A stretch of 64,000 nucleotides of DNA from positions 48,047 through 112,046 of the forward strand of contig DATAFH010000111.1 of the NCBI GenBank assembly GCA_036257565.1. The letters run 5' to 3'. Each line of letters begins with the position of its first letter. Position 1 is the stretch's first letter. The DNA is from DASSUW01 sp036257565. GTDB lineage: Bacteria > Actinomycetota > Thermoleophilia > Solirubrobacterales > Solirubrobacteraceae. Below, piece after piece: positions 42,236 to 50,934 of this stretch. Under the pieces are notes generated by a model. It saw nothing but the letters and a program-made list of their open reading frames with translations, was not told the DNA's origin and did not search any database. Made by a program: the position numbers and the translations under genes.

Positions 42236-43157
42236 CCTTCGGCAGCATGAAGCGCACGTCCTCGCGCATGACCTCGAAGGTCTGAACGTCCTCGGTCCCG
42301 CGGGCGCGGAAGAACGCGACCAGCCGCTCGACGAGCTCCTCGGGCGCGCTGGCCCCAGAGGAGATGCCGACCACGCGAGCGCCCTCGAGCCACTCCTCGC
42401 GTACCTGGCCCCCGTTGTCGATCAGGTGGGCCTCGGCGCCGCAGTCGCGCGCCACGTCGACCAGCCGCTGCGAGTTCGAGGAGTTCTTTGAGCCGATCAC
42501 GAGCACGAGGTCGCAGTCGGCGGCCATCTGCTTGACGGCGGTCTGGCGGTTCGTGGTCGCGTAGCAGATGTCGTCCGTGCGCGGACCGGTGATATTCGGG
42601 AACCGCTCGCGCAGGCGGTTGATGATCGAGCGCGTCTCGTCGACCGACAGGGTGGTCTGGGAGATGTACGCGAGCCGGTTGGGATCCGGGACCTCGAGCG
42701 CGTCCACGTCGTCCTCGCTCTGCACGAGCACGATGTGATCCGGCGCCTCGCCGGTCGTGCCCTCGACCTCCTCGTGCCCGGCGTGGCCGATCAGCACGAT
42801 CGTGTGGCCCTCGCCCGCGAACTTGACCGCCTCGCGGTGGACTTTGGTGACCAGCGGGCACGTCGCGTCGATCGTCTGCAGGCCGCGGCGCTCGGCGTCA
42901 GCGTGGACGGCGGGCGACACGCCGTGGGCCGAGAAGACGGTGACCGCGCCCTCCGGGATCGTGTCGTCGAGCTCGTCGACGAACACCGCGCCGCGCTCGC
43001 GCAGGCTCTCGACCACGTGCTTGTTGTGGACGATCTCCTTGCGCACGTAGACCGGCGGCCCGTGCAGCTCGAGGGCGCGCTCGACGGTCTGCACGGCACG
43101 GTCGACGCCCGCGCAGTAGCCGCGCGGAGCAGCGAGCAGCAGCTTCTCCGGAGTCAC
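42192..43157 (-). CDS. ispH: 4-hydroxy-3-methylbut-2-enyl diphosphate reductase
   Basis: A 321-residue iron-sulfur enzyme for the last step of the MEP isoprenoid pathway, making IPP and DMAPP. The three cluster cysteines are Cys15 (RGYCAGVDRA), Cys100 (DATCPLV) and Cys198 (DDICYATTNRQ). The GTG at 43157 overlaps the stop of the M28 peptidase gene (GTGA) and starts exactly at the conserved N-terminal strand. It is the last gene of a three-gene minus-strand operon. Confidence 0.96.
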   Translation of the reverse strand: MTPEKLLLAAPRGYCAGVDRAVQTVERALELHGPPVYVRKEIVHNKHVVESLRERGAVFVDELDDTIPEGAVTVFSAHGVSPAVHADAERRGLQTIDATCPLVTKVHREAVKFAGEGHTIVLIGHAGHEEVEGTTGEAPDHIVLVQSEDDVDALEVPDPNRLAYISQTTLSVDETRSIINRLRERFPNITGPRTDDICYATTNRQTAVKQMAADCDLVLVIGSKNSSNSQRLVDVARDCGAEAHLIDNGGQVREEWLEGARVVGISSGASAPEELVERLVAFFRARGTEDVQTFEVMREDVRFMLPKVIRQQMAARSEATA

Positions 43158-44017
43158 GGCTCCCAGTCTAGGAGCAGCTGGACGACCGTCTCCCCCGCCC
43201 GGTCGAGCGAGCGCGCCGACACGGCCGACATGTCGTCGCACCGCTTGTGCCAGCAGGGGAACGTGAAGTCGATGAGGTCAATGGCGGGGACGCCGCGGCG
43301 GGTGAATGGCGTGTGGTCGTCCTGCACCGTGGCGGTCGTCTCGTCCGGGAACGTCGCGCCGGCGCCCACCTTGCGCGCCGCGGCCCGCAGGCGCGCCCAC
43401 AGCTCGATGTCCGACCCCGACTCGCGCGGGATCCGCATCTGCCCCTTCTCGGCCACGAAGTCGAGCAGGATCACGGCCTGGGTGCGCCGCGCCAGCCGGC
43501 GCGCGTAGTGGCGCGAGCCCCGCAGGCCACTCGCGTAGAAGGCGCGCCGGTCGTTCGGGCTCTCCTCGCCGTCGAACAGCACGAGGCGGATCGGCGGCGC
43601 GCCCGCCGGGCGGTCGGCCCGGCGCAGCGCGCGGGCGATCTCGAGCACGGCCGCGGTGCCGCCGGCGCCGTCGTTGGCGCCCACGAACCCAGGCAGCTTC
43701 TTCGTGTCGTAGTGCGCGGCGACGACGATCGGCTTCCCGCTGCCGCCGATCGAGCCGATCACGTTGCGCAGCCCGCCGGGCACGCGCTGGTAGCGGCCGT
43801 TGGGCACGTTCGCCCTGAGCCAGCGGGCCAGCCGGCGCGACGCCTCCGAGCCGGCCGTTCGCGGCCCCCGCTCGACCTGGCTGCGGAGGTCGGCGAACGC
43901 CCGGTCGGCATCGAACCGGTCGACGCGCGCCGCCGACGACGCGGTCTCCCCGTCCCCCGACCCCAGGCAGCCGCCGATCGCGAGGGCGACGAGCCCGAGG
44001 ACGACCGCTCTAGTCAT
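43154..44017 (-). CDS. M28-family zinc peptidase, lipoprotein
   Basis: A 287-residue extracytoplasmic peptidase. A short lipoprotein signal ends at IGGC (Cys17). The M28 metal set is complete: His and bridging Asp in AAHYD and ANDGAGG, Glu-Glu in DGEES, Asp in LLDFV and His in DDHTPF. The family includes aminopeptidases and glutaminyl cyclases; FDGEES and the DDHTPF loop fit both. It overlaps the acyl-CoA dehydrogenase by 8 bases and ispH by 4. Confidence 0.87.
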   Translation of the reverse strand: MTRAVVLGLVALAIGGCLGSGDGETASSAARVDRFDADRAFADLRSQVERGPRTAGSEASRRLARWLRANVPNGRYQRVPGGLRNVIGSIGGSGKPIVVAAHYDTKKLPGFVGANDGAGGTAAVLEIARALRRADRPAGAPPIRLVLFDGEESPNDRRAFYASGLRGSRHYARRLARRTQAVILLDFVAEKGQMRIPRESGSDIELWARLRAAARKVGAGATFPDETTATVQDDHTPFTRRGVPAIDLIDFTFPCWHKRCDDMSAVSARSLDRAGETVVQLLLDWEP

Positions 44018-45311
44018 TGGAGGTGACCGCCTCGAGCAGGTCCGCGAAGCGCTCGCGGGCAGCCGCGCGGCGGGTGGGCAGGTGCTCGGTGGGAACGTCG
44101 CCGGGCGGCGCCGAGTAACCGCGCAGGATCTGCCGCGCGGCGCTCTGGCGATGCACCTCGTCCGGCCCGTCGTAGACCCGCGCGGCGCGCGCGAAGCGGT
44201 ACATCTGCTCCAGCGGCAGGTCGGTCGAATAGCCGAGCGCGCCGTGCGCCTGCAGCGCCCGGTCGACTACGTCGTGCAGCACGCGGGCGCCATAGAACTT
44301 GATCAGCGCGATCTCCTGCCGCGCTGCGGACGGCCCCTCGGCGTCCATCTTCCACGCGGCTTGCAGCGTCATCAGCCGTGCCGCCTGCATCTCGGCCGCC
44401 GAGTCCGCGATCCAGTTCTGCACCGTCTGCTTGTCGGCCAGCAGCGAGCCGTGCGCGTAGCGCGACTGCGCGCGCTCGCACAGCATGTCGAACGCCCGCC
44501 GCGACACCCCGAGCCAGCGCATGCAGTGGTGGATGCGGCCGGGGCCGAGACGCTGCTGGGCGATCAGGAAGCCGGCGCCGCGCGGGCCGAGCATCGCCTC
44601 CGGCCCGACGCGGACGTCCTCGTAGACGATCTCGGCGTGGCCGCCGTACGCGCCGAAGCGCTCGTACGGGTGCTCCATCGTCGGCACGTCGCGCAGGATC
44701 CGCACGCCGGGCGTGTCGACCGGGACGATGAACATCGACGCCCGCTGGTAGCGCTGGGCGTCGGGGTCGGTGACCGCCATCACGATCAGGAAGTCGGCCA
44801 CGGAGGCGTTGGTGGTGAACCACTTGCGGCCGCTGATCACCCATCCGTCCGAGTCCTCGACCGCGCGGGTGCGGAGCAGCGTCGGATCGCTGCCCGCGCT
44901 GTCGGGCTCGGTCATCGAGAACGCCGACCTCAGATCGCCGGCCAGCAGCGGATGCAGGTACTGCTCCTTCTGGTCCTCGGTCCCGGCCACCGCCAGGATC
45001 TCCGAGTTGCCGGAGTCGGGCGCCTGGTTGCCGAACGCGACCGGCGCGAACGGGCTCGAGCCGAGGATCTCGTGCATGAGCCCGAGCTTGACCTGACCGA
45101 AGCCCTGGCCGCCCAGCTCGGGCGGCAGGTGGGCGGCCCACAGTCCGCGCTCGCGGACGCGCTCCCGCAACGGAGCGAGCGCGCGCTCGAAGCCGTCCGG
45201 ACTGAGCTCCTCGGCGATCGCCTCGAGCGGCCAGATCTCCTCGCGCACGAGGTCGCGCATCCAGTCCAGCTGCGCCTGGAACTCCGGCTCGGTCGAGAAG
45301 TCCCACCCCAT
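44010..45311 (-). CDS. Acyl-CoA dehydrogenase (ACAD10/11-like)
   Basis: A 433-residue flavoprotein that introduces the alpha-beta double bond in acyl-CoA. The signatures AFSMTEPDSAGSDPT and WFTTNAS in the middle domain and YDGPDEVHR at the C-terminus are typical, and TMEHPYERFG points to the ACAD10/11 group. ATG at 45311 is preceded by AGGGG; an in-frame ATG at 45332 would overlap the divergent exporter gene. It is the first gene of the operon with the M28 peptidase and ispH. Confidence 0.9.
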   Translation of the reverse strand: MGWDFSTEPEFQAQLDWMRDLVREEIWPLEAIAEELSPDGFERALAPLRERVRERGLWAAHLPPELGGQGFGQVKLGLMHEILGSSPFAPVAFGNQAPDSGNSEILAVAGTEDQKEQYLHPLLAGDLRSAFSMTEPDSAGSDPTLLRTRAVEDSDGWVISGRKWFTTNASVADFLIVMAVTDPDAQRYQRASMFIVPVDTPGVRILRDVPTMEHPYERFGAYGGHAEIVYEDVRVGPEAMLGPRGAGFLIAQQRLGPGRIHHCMRWLGVSRRAFDMLCERAQSRYAHGSLLADKQTVQNWIADSAAEMQAARLMTLQAAWKMDAEGPSAARQEIALIKFYGARVLHDVVDRALQAHGALGYSTDLPLEQMYRFARAARVYDGPDEVHRQSAARQILRGYSAPPGDVPTEHLPTRRAAARERFADLLEAVTSND

Positions 45312-45322
45312 CGGCCCCTGTG

Positions 45323-46060
45323 ATGATGGCATTCGTGCCGTTCCTGGTCGCCGCTGTCGCCGTCGCCGCCGGCGCGACCCTCCAGTCGGCCACGGGCTTC
45401 GGGTTCTCGCTGGTGGCCGCGCCGCTCGTGTTCGCCGCCGTCGGCCCTGAGAAGGCGGTCGGCCTGCTCACGGTGCTCGGCGCCCAGGTGAGCGTGATGA
45501 CGCTCGCCACCGAGGGCCGGCGACCCCAGCCGGCGACCCGCGAGTGCGTGCTGGTGCTGGCCGCCGCCGTCCCGGGAGCGCTCGCCGGGGTCGCCGTGCT
45601 GCGGGCGCTCGACGTCGTCGCCCTGCAGGTCGCCGTCAGCCTCGGCGTCGTCGCCACGCTCGCCGTGCGGCGGCTCGCCGCCGGGAACCTGCCCCTGTGG
45701 GCAGGCGTGCCGGCCGGCTTCGCTGCGGGGGCGCTGACCACCTCGACCACGACCTCCGGGCCGCCGCTGCTGGTCTTCCTCCTCGGCCGCCGGCTGACGC
45801 CGGAGCAGATGCGCGACACGCTTCCCGTCTGCTTCCTCGGGCTCAGCTGCCTCGGCGGGCTCGCCCTGTGGGCGACCGGGACAACCGACGCGATCCCCGA
45901 GCTGTGGCAGGTCGCCGTGCTCGTCCCGGTCGTCGCCGCCGGCCAGCTGCTCGGCCGGCGGCTGTTCGCCCAGCTCGCCGCGAGCGGCCGCTACGAGCCG
46001 GTGATCACCGCCGTGCTGCTCGCCTCGGTGTTCGGCGGGCTCGCCGGCGCGGCTCTGTAG
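45323..46060 (+). CDS. TauE/SafE (TSUP) family membrane exporter
   Basis: About 245 residues with roughly eight membrane helices; the first carries the family pattern ATLQSATGFGFSLVAAP (about residues 16-32) and the second half has a matching TTSTTTSGPPLLVFLL repeat. TSUP proteins export sulfite or sulfoacetate-type organosulfur anions. The starts GTG 45320, ATG 45323 and ATG 45326 are all possible. The 5' end nearly abuts that of the acyl-CoA dehydrogenase gene, so the promoters overlap. Confidence 0.85.
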   Translation: MMAFVPFLVAAVAVAAGATLQSATGFGFSLVAAPLVFAAVGPEKAVGLLTVLGAQVSVMTLATEGRRPQPATRECVLVLAAAVPGALAGVAVLRALDVVALQVAVSLGVVATLAVRRLAAGNLPLWAGVPAGFAAGALTTSTTTSGPPLLVFLLGRRLTPEQMRDTLPVCFLGLSCLGGLALWATGTTDAIPELWQVAVLVPVVAAGQLLGRRLFAQLAASGRYEPVITAVLLASVFGGLAGAAL

Positions 46061-46093
46061 GCTTGCCGCGACCGGTACGGAGAGAGAGGGAGC

Positions 46094-47578
46094 ATGGCCC
46101 AGGCGCACGGCGATCGGCTCACCGCGGTGGACGCAGCGTTCCTCGCGCAGGAAGGGCCGATCTCGCACATGCACATTGGCGCCGTGATGGTCTTCGAGGG
46201 GCCGCCACCGGCCTTCGACGAGTTCGCCGACCACGTGCGCAGCCGGCTGCACCTCGTGCCGCGCTACCGGCAGAGGCTCGCGGTCCCGCCGCTGGAGACC
46301 GGCCGGCCGCTGTGGGTCGACGACCCGAACTTCAACCTCGAGTACCACCTGCGCCACACCGCGCTCCCCTCGCCGGGCTCGGAGGAGCAGCTGCGCGCGC
46401 TCGCCGCCCGCATCCACTCGCAGCAGCTCGACCGCACGAAGCCGCTGTGGGAGGTGTGGCTCGTCCAGGGCCTGCAGGACAACCGCTTCGCGCTGATCTC
46501 CAAGACCCACCACGCGCTCGTCGACGGCGTCGCCGGCGTGGACCTGGTCACCGTGCTGTTCGACGTCGAGCCGGTGCCGACCGCGCTGCCGTACGAGGGC
46601 GAGCCGTGGGTGCCTCAGCCCGAGCCGAGCGCGGTGGCGCTCGCCGCGCGGGGCGTGAAGGGGCTGGCACGCCTGCCGCTCTCCGTCGCCGGCCGGGCGC
46701 TGAGCGCGGCCGGCCACCCGACCGACTCGCTGCGCTCGGCACGGGAGGCGGTCGAGGGTGTCGCCGAGGTGGCGTGGGCGGGGCTGAACCCGGCGCCGGC
46801 CACACCGCTCAACGTCCCTATCGGGCCGCACCGGCGACTGGTGATGATCCGCAGCGAGCTCGAGGACTTCAAGCGCATCAAGAACGCCTTCGGCGGCACG
46901 GTCAACGACGTGGTGCTGACCGTCGTGGCCGGCGGACTGCGCCGCTGGCTCATCTCCCGCGGCGCGCGCGTGGAGGGCCTCGAGCTGCGGGCGCTCGTGC
47001 CGGTCTCGATCCGCGCGGCTGACGAGCACGGCCACATGGGCAACCGGCTGGCCGCCATGCGCGGCCCGCTGCCCGTCTACGTCGACGACCCGGTCGCCCG
47101 GCTGCAGGTCGTGCGCCAGGCGATGGACGGCCTCAAGGAGTCAAAGCAGGCGGTGGGCGCCGAGGTGCTGGCCGGCGTCCAGAACCTCGCGCCGCCGACG
47201 ATCCTCGCCCAGGCGTCGCGGATCAACTTCTCGACGCGCCTGTTCAACCTGCTGGTGACGAACGTGCCGGGGCCGCAGTTCCCGCTCTACGCGCTCGGCC
47301 GCGAGCTGCTCGACCTGTTCCCGGTCGCCTTCCTGCCGCGCGACCACGCGCTGGCGGTGGCGATCATGTCCTACAACGGCGGGATGGACTTCGGCCTGCT
47401 CGGCGACTACGACGCGATGCCGGACCTCGAGGCCGTCGGCAGGATGATCGAGGAGGCGCGGGACGAGCTGCTCGACGAGGCGGCCAAGCGGTCAGCCGCC
47501 GGCAACGGCGCCGGCTCTAGTAGCCGAGGGCGAACTTCGCGTCCTCGGACATCTTCTCGGGCGTCCACGGAGGCGTGA
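46094..47578 (+). CDS. Wax ester synthase / acyl-CoA:diacylglycerol acyltransferase (WS/DGAT)
   Basis: A 494-residue membrane-associated acyltransferase that makes triacylglycerol or wax esters for lipid storage. The active-site HHxxxDG motif is His139-His140 to Asp144-Gly145 (THHALVDG); the NDVVLTVVAGGLRRWL and NVPGP segments of the C-terminal half are also typical. GAGAGAGGGAGC forms the ribosome site. The last 20 residues (Ser/Arg/Thr-rich) are encoded opposite the end of the DUF59 gene, a 62-base tail-to-tail overlap. Confidence 0.92.
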   Translation: MAQAHGDRLTAVDAAFLAQEGPISHMHIGAVMVFEGPPPAFDEFADHVRSRLHLVPRYRQRLAVPPLETGRPLWVDDPNFNLEYHLRHTALPSPGSEEQLRALAARIHSQQLDRTKPLWEVWLVQGLQDNRFALISKTHHALVDGVAGVDLVTVLFDVEPVPTALPYEGEPWVPQPEPSAVALAARGVKGLARLPLSVAGRALSAAGHPTDSLRSAREAVEGVAEVAWAGLNPAPATPLNVPIGPHRRLVMIRSELEDFKRIKNAFGGTVNDVVLTVVAGGLRRWLISRGARVEGLELRALVPVSIRAADEHGHMGNRLAAMRGPLPVYVDDPVARLQVVRQAMDGLKESKQAVGAEVLAGVQNLAPPTILAQASRINFSTRLFNLLVTNVPGPQFPLYALGRELLDLFPVAFLPRDHALAVAIMSYNGGMDFGLLGDYDAMPDLEAVGRMIEEARDELLDEAAKRSAAGNGAGSSSRGRTSRPRTSSRASTEA

Positions 47579-47822
47579 AGACCATTGTCGGCACGACCTC
47601 CTCGACGCCGGGGAGCTCGCCGATGAACTCCCGCATCTGCTCGGAGACCTGCGGCCCGATCGGGCACGCGGGGGTGGTCAGCGTGAACGTGACGTTCACG
47701 GTGCTGCCGTCGATCTCGACCCCGTAGACGAGGCCGAGCTCGACGAAGTCGAGCCCGAGCTCGGGATCGATGACGTTGGTGAGCGCCTCGAGGACGTCGT
47801 CTTCGTCGACCATCGGTCCCAT
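47517..47822 (-). CDS. DUF59/MIP18-family protein (SufT/PaaD-like)
   Basis: A 101-residue protein of the iron-sulfur assembly factor family. The family signature runs VLEALTNVIDPELGLDFVELGLVY, then TLTTPACPIG with the conserved Cys; the ending FTPPWTPEKMSEDAKFALGY is typical of SufT-type members. No suf genes are adjacent. An in-frame ATG at 47813 is an equally good start. It is divergent from the STAS gene across a strong palindrome. Confidence 0.88.
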   Translation of the reverse strand: MGPMVDEDDVLEALTNVIDPELGLDFVELGLVYGVEIDGSTVNVTFTLTTPACPIGPQVSEQMREFIGELPGVEEVVPTMVFTPPWTPEKMSEDAKFALGY

Positions 47823-47840
47823 TGTATTGGCCGGGCTCTG

Positions 47841-47860
47841 TACTAACCGATCGGTTTGTA
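47841..47860. promoter_or_regulatory. TetR-type palindromic operator between DUF59 and STAS genes
   Basis: AACCGATCGGTT at 47845-47856 is a perfect 12-base palindrome, extended by TAC at 47841-47843 and GTA at 47858-47860 with one mismatched pair. It lies 5 bases upstream of the STAS GTG codon and 18 bases upstream of the DUF59 start, so a bound repressor could close both directions. The form is that of TetR-family operators. Confidence 0.6.
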
Positions 47861-47865
47861 TTACC

Positions 47866-48192
47866 GTGCCGCGGATCGTTCAGTTCGACGGCCAGTTGGC
47901 GATCCTGCGGATCGCGGGGGACGAGGATCGGAACACGTGCGGCTGCCGGCGGCAGCCGCTGTCGTCGGCGCTGACGGCGGCGCGCGACGTGATCGTCGAC
48001 CTCTCGGAGCTGCGCTTCGCAGACTCGTCGCTGATGGTCGACCTCGCGTGTCTGGCGCAGCGTCTGCGCGCGCAGGGCCGGACGTTGTGGCTCAACGGCG
48101 CGCAGCCCGACATCCGCCGGCTGATCGAGGCTGTCGGCCTGCACCGGCAGCCGGCCGTGCGGCTGGACGACGCGCTGCCCGCCCTGCGCTGA
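47866..48192 (+). CDS. STAS-domain protein (anti-sigma factor antagonist-like)
   Basis: A 108-residue STAS fold. The phosphorylation-site segment reads LRFADSSLMVDL, with candidate Ser54/Ser55, as in SpoIIAA-type antagonists. It also has a CGC triplet of Cys-Gly-Cys near residue 25, unusual for the family. No anti-sigma kinase gene is nearby. The GTG at 47866 follows directly after the palindromic operator, leaving room for only a very short leader. Confidence 0.78.
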   Translation: MPRIVQFDGQLAILRIAGDEDRNTCGCRRQPLSSALTAARDVIVDLSELRFADSSLMVDLACLAQRLRAQGRTLWLNGAQPDIRRLIEAVGLHRQPAVRLDDALPALR

Positions 48193-48221
48193 GGCGCGGG
48201 CCCTAACGTGTAGGGCACCCC

Positions 48222-48680
48222 ATGCGCTTCCCGCTCGTCCTGCTCTTCGTGGTCGTGCCGATCGCGGAGCTGTACGTGATCATCCAGGTGGGCGAGGCGA
48301 TCGGGGTGTGGTGGACGATTGCGATCCTGATCGCCGATTCGATCCTGGGCTCGATCCTCATGCGCGCCCAGGGACGCTCGACGTGGCGGCGCTTCAACGA
48401 GGCGGTCCGGGCCGGGCGCGTGCCGGCGCGCGAGGTGGTCGACGGCTCGCTGGTCATCTTCGGCGGCGCGCTGCTGCTCACGCCGGGGTTCCTCACCGAC
48501 ATCCTCGGGCTCGTGCTGCTCTTCCCTCCCACGCGCGCGATCGTGCGAGCGCTCCTCGTGCGCCGCTTCGCGCACCGCCTCGTCGCCTCGGCGACCACCG
48601 TGCGGCAGCCGCCGCGCGGCCGGCCGGGTGACGTCGAAGGGACGGCGATCGACGTCGAGCCGCGCAGGGACGCGCCCTGA
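48222..48680 (+). CDS. FxsA-family membrane protein
   Basis: A 152-residue membrane protein with three hydrophobic segments. The family stretches PIAELYVIIQVGEAIG and GGALLLTPGFLTDILGLVLLFPPTR are clear. E. coli FxsA is known for blocking F-exclusion of phage T7; the ordinary role is unknown. The C-terminal tail is basic and soluble. Its stop overlaps the CTG start proposed for the HAD gene. Confidence 0.88.
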   Translation: MRFPLVLLFVVVPIAELYVIIQVGEAIGVWWTIAILIADSILGSILMRAQGRSTWRRFNEAVRAGRVPAREVVDGSLVIFGGALLLTPGFLTDILGLVLLFPPTRAIVRALLVRRFAHRLVASATTVRQPPRGRPGDVEGTAIDVEPRRDAP

Positions 48681-49306
48681 TCCGGGCGGTCGTCTCGGAC
48701 TTCGGCGGGGTGCTGACGACCCCGCTGCTCGCCGCGTTCGATCGCGTGCAGGAGGATCTCGACGTTCCGCTCGAGGCGTACCGGCCGGCGATGAGGCGTG
48801 CGCTCGAGATCGACGGCGTACACCCGCTGTTCGCGCTCGAGCGCGGCGAGATCACTGAGGAGGAGTTCCTGCGGCGGCTCGGGCGCGGCCTCGAGCAGAC
48901 GCTCGGCCGCGAAGTCTCGCTGCACGGGTTCGGCGACCGGCTGATGGAGGCGATGCAGCCCAACGAGGCGCTGCTCGACCTCTATCGGGAGCTGCGCCGG
49001 GAGCGCGGCCTGCGCTTCGCGCTGTGCACGAACAACGTGCGCGAGTGGGAGTCGCGGTGGCGCGCCATGCTCCCGATTGACGAGCTGTTCGAGGTCGTCG
49101 TCGACTCGGCCTTCGTGGGCACTCGCAAGCCGGAGCCTGAGATCTACGCGATCACGCTCGAGCGGCTCGGGCTCCCCGCGGATGCCTGCGCGTTCGTCGA
49201 CGACCTCGAGGTCAACGTCGCGGCTGCCCGCGAGGCGGGGATGCACGGCGTGCTGTTCCGCGACACGGCCCAGGCGGCCGCCGAGCTGCGCTCGCTTCTC
49301 CCTTAG
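48677..49306 (+). CDS. HAD-superfamily hydrolase (HAD-IA), apparent CTG start
   Basis: A 209-residue phosphatase-like enzyme. Motif I with the nucleophile Asp is VSDFGGVLT (about residues 6-14), motif II CTNN near 118, the motif III Lys in TRKPEPEIY and motif IV VDDLEVN. Motif I is upstream of the first GTG (48710), and no ATG/GTG/TTG lies between the previous in-frame stop context and motif I. The CTG at 48677 overlaps the FxsA stop (CTGA) and has AGGGA six bases upstream, so CTG is the best start. Confidence 0.84.
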   Translation: MIRAVVSDFGGVLTTPLLAAFDRVQEDLDVPLEAYRPAMRRALEIDGVHPLFALERGEITEEEFLRRLGRGLEQTLGREVSLHGFGDRLMEAMQPNEALLDLYRELRRERGLRFALCTNNVREWESRWRAMLPIDELFEVVVDSAFVGTRKPEPEIYAITLERLGLPADACAFVDDLEVNVAAAREAGMHGVLFRDTAQAAAELRSLLP

Positions 49307-49330
49307 CTCTCCGCGGCGCCGCTCCCGCGG

Positions 49331-49786
49331 CTAGTTCTCGCCGCCGAGCCGATCCCAGCAGTAGAGCTCGATGCACTCGGCCGCCAGCTCCGCCGCCCGC
49401 TCCGGCGAGAGCCACGGCAGCACCATGTCGAGCGCCTGGTCCTCGGCGAAGCCGGCGTTGAACGCGTCCTCCCCGCGCAGTCCGGCAGCGATCTTCAGCG
49501 CCTCCCGGCGGTTGTCGCCGAGTGAGCTGAACGCGCCGACGAGGAAGTCCTTGTTGGCGACCGGCGTGCCGACCTCCATCGACGCGTGCCACGCGGCCAG
49601 CATCGACAGGTCGTCATCGTCGAGGTCGGCGACCGCCTTCGCATAGTGCGAGGCGAGCTCCTCCTCGGGGATCTCGTCGACCCACGCGCGCACGAGCTCG
49701 CACAGCAGCTGGCGACGGGCCTCCCGGCCGACGGTCTCGGCGATCACGCGGATGGCATCCCGCGGCTCGATGAAACACAGTGGCAT
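49331..49786 (-). CDS. Hypothetical helical protein
   Basis: A 151-residue, acidic, probably all-alpha soluble protein (IRVIAETVGREARRQLLCELV; DLDDDDLSMLAAWHASMEVG; PWLSPERAAELAAECIELY). No catalytic motif is visible. ATG at 49786 is chosen; an upstream in-frame start at 49810 is possible. It converges on the HAD gene with a 24-base gap. Confidence 0.65.
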   Translation of the reverse strand: MPLCFIEPRDAIRVIAETVGREARRQLLCELVRAWVDEIPEEELASHYAKAVADLDDDDLSMLAAWHASMEVGTPVANKDFLVGAFSSLGDNRREALKIAAGLRGEDAFNAGFAEDQALDMVLPWLSPERAAELAAECIELYCWDRLGGEN

Positions 49787-49960
49787 GACGCGCCCCAAGG
49801 TACGCCGCACGCCGGACAGACCGCCGGTTCACACCCACCGACCGCTCACACGACATCCACCGACCCGCCCAGGGAGCCCGGGCGGCGCCGCACGCCGAGG
49901 CGTCTCACAGCCGGGGCGGTTGGTCCCGGACCCGCGTCCGCTGGTTGATTGAATGGCCGG

Positions 49961-50869
49961 GTGAGGGGGCGGTATGAGTCGCGCTATCTGCGGGCGGTCG
50001 ACCCGGCGCGGCCGCGCGCGGCATGGATCCGTCATACGACCCACCAGGCGCCGGGCGGGTCGCCGGCGGGCGCGCTCTGGTGCACGGTCTGGGACGCCGA
50101 GGCCGGCCCGCCGTACGCGGCCAAGCAGCCGGTGCCGTTCGCGGGGCCGCCGCCGGCGCCGCTGCGTGGCCGGGCGGAGGCGCTCGACCGCGTCGCCGCG
50201 TGGGATCTCGAGGTGGCGGGCGACCCCGCGGCGCTCCGCCACCTGCCGCGCGAGTGGATGTACCGCGCGCCGCTCCCGCGGACGAAGCTCGAGAGCCCGC
50301 GGCCCGACGCGGTGTTCACCGGCTGGCTCGAGGCCGGCGGCCGGCGGGCCGAGGTGGCGGGATGGCGCGGCATGGTCGGGCACAACTGGGGCACCGAGCA
50401 CGCCGAGCGGTGGGTGTGGCTCCACGCCGTCGGGTTCGACGAGGCGCCGGAGGCCTGGCTCGACGTGGCGCTCGGCCGAGTGCTGGTGGGCGGCGCCCTG
50501 ACACCGTGGGTCGCCAACGGCGCGCTGACGCTGGACGGCGAGCGCCATCGCCTCGGCGGCCTCGGCCGCGTGCGCGGCACGCGCGTGAACGCCCGCCCGG
50601 GCGCGTTCGAGGCGCAGATCGCGGGCCCCGGCGTGAGCATCCATGTCGCTGTCAGCGCGCCGCTCGACCAGACCGTCGCGTTCGTATACGCCGACCCGAA
50701 CGGCGGCGAGCACCACGCCCTCAACTGCTCCATCGCCGAGGTGCGACTCCGCGTCACCCGCCGCGCGCTGCCCGATCTCGAGCTTGCGAGCGCGTTCGGG
50801 GGCGCGTACGAGCTCGGGATACGAGAGACGGACCACGGCGTTCCCGTGCAGCCGTTCCCCGATCCGTGA
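49961..50869 (+). CDS. AttH/CrtC-like lipocalin-fold protein
   Basis: About 302 residues, beta-rich, with a signature GWRGMVGHNWGTEHAERWVWLH (about residues 130-150) like that of AttH / carotenoid hydratase / tocopherol cyclase-related proteins. These bind hydrophobic isoprenoid-like ligands. No signal peptide is seen. GTG at 49961 is taken as start; TTG at 49949 in the same frame would add four residues. It is followed by the repeat-bearing gap 50870-51299. Confidence 0.68.
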   Translation: MRGRYESRYLRAVDPARPRAAWIRHTTHQAPGGSPAGALWCTVWDAEAGPPYAAKQPVPFAGPPPAPLRGRAEALDRVAAWDLEVAGDPAALRHLPREWMYRAPLPRTKLESPRPDAVFTGWLEAGGRRAEVAGWRGMVGHNWGTEHAERWVWLHAVGFDEAPEAWLDVALGRVLVGGALTPWVANGALTLDGERHRLGGLGRVRGTRVNARPGAFEAQIAGPGVSIHVAVSAPLDQTVAFVYADPNGGEHHALNCSIAEVRLRVTRRALPDLELASAFGGAYELGIRETDHGVPVQPFPDP

Positions 50870-50934
50870 GTCCGTGACCGCTCCTCGGGACGAACATCCG
50901 CCGGGTAGGGAGGCGGCGGCTCGCGGCGTCCCGG

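Noticed and set aside
48710..49306. GTG at 48710 as the HAD start
   Set aside because: It would remove the nucleophile Asp of motif I, which is encoded upstream.
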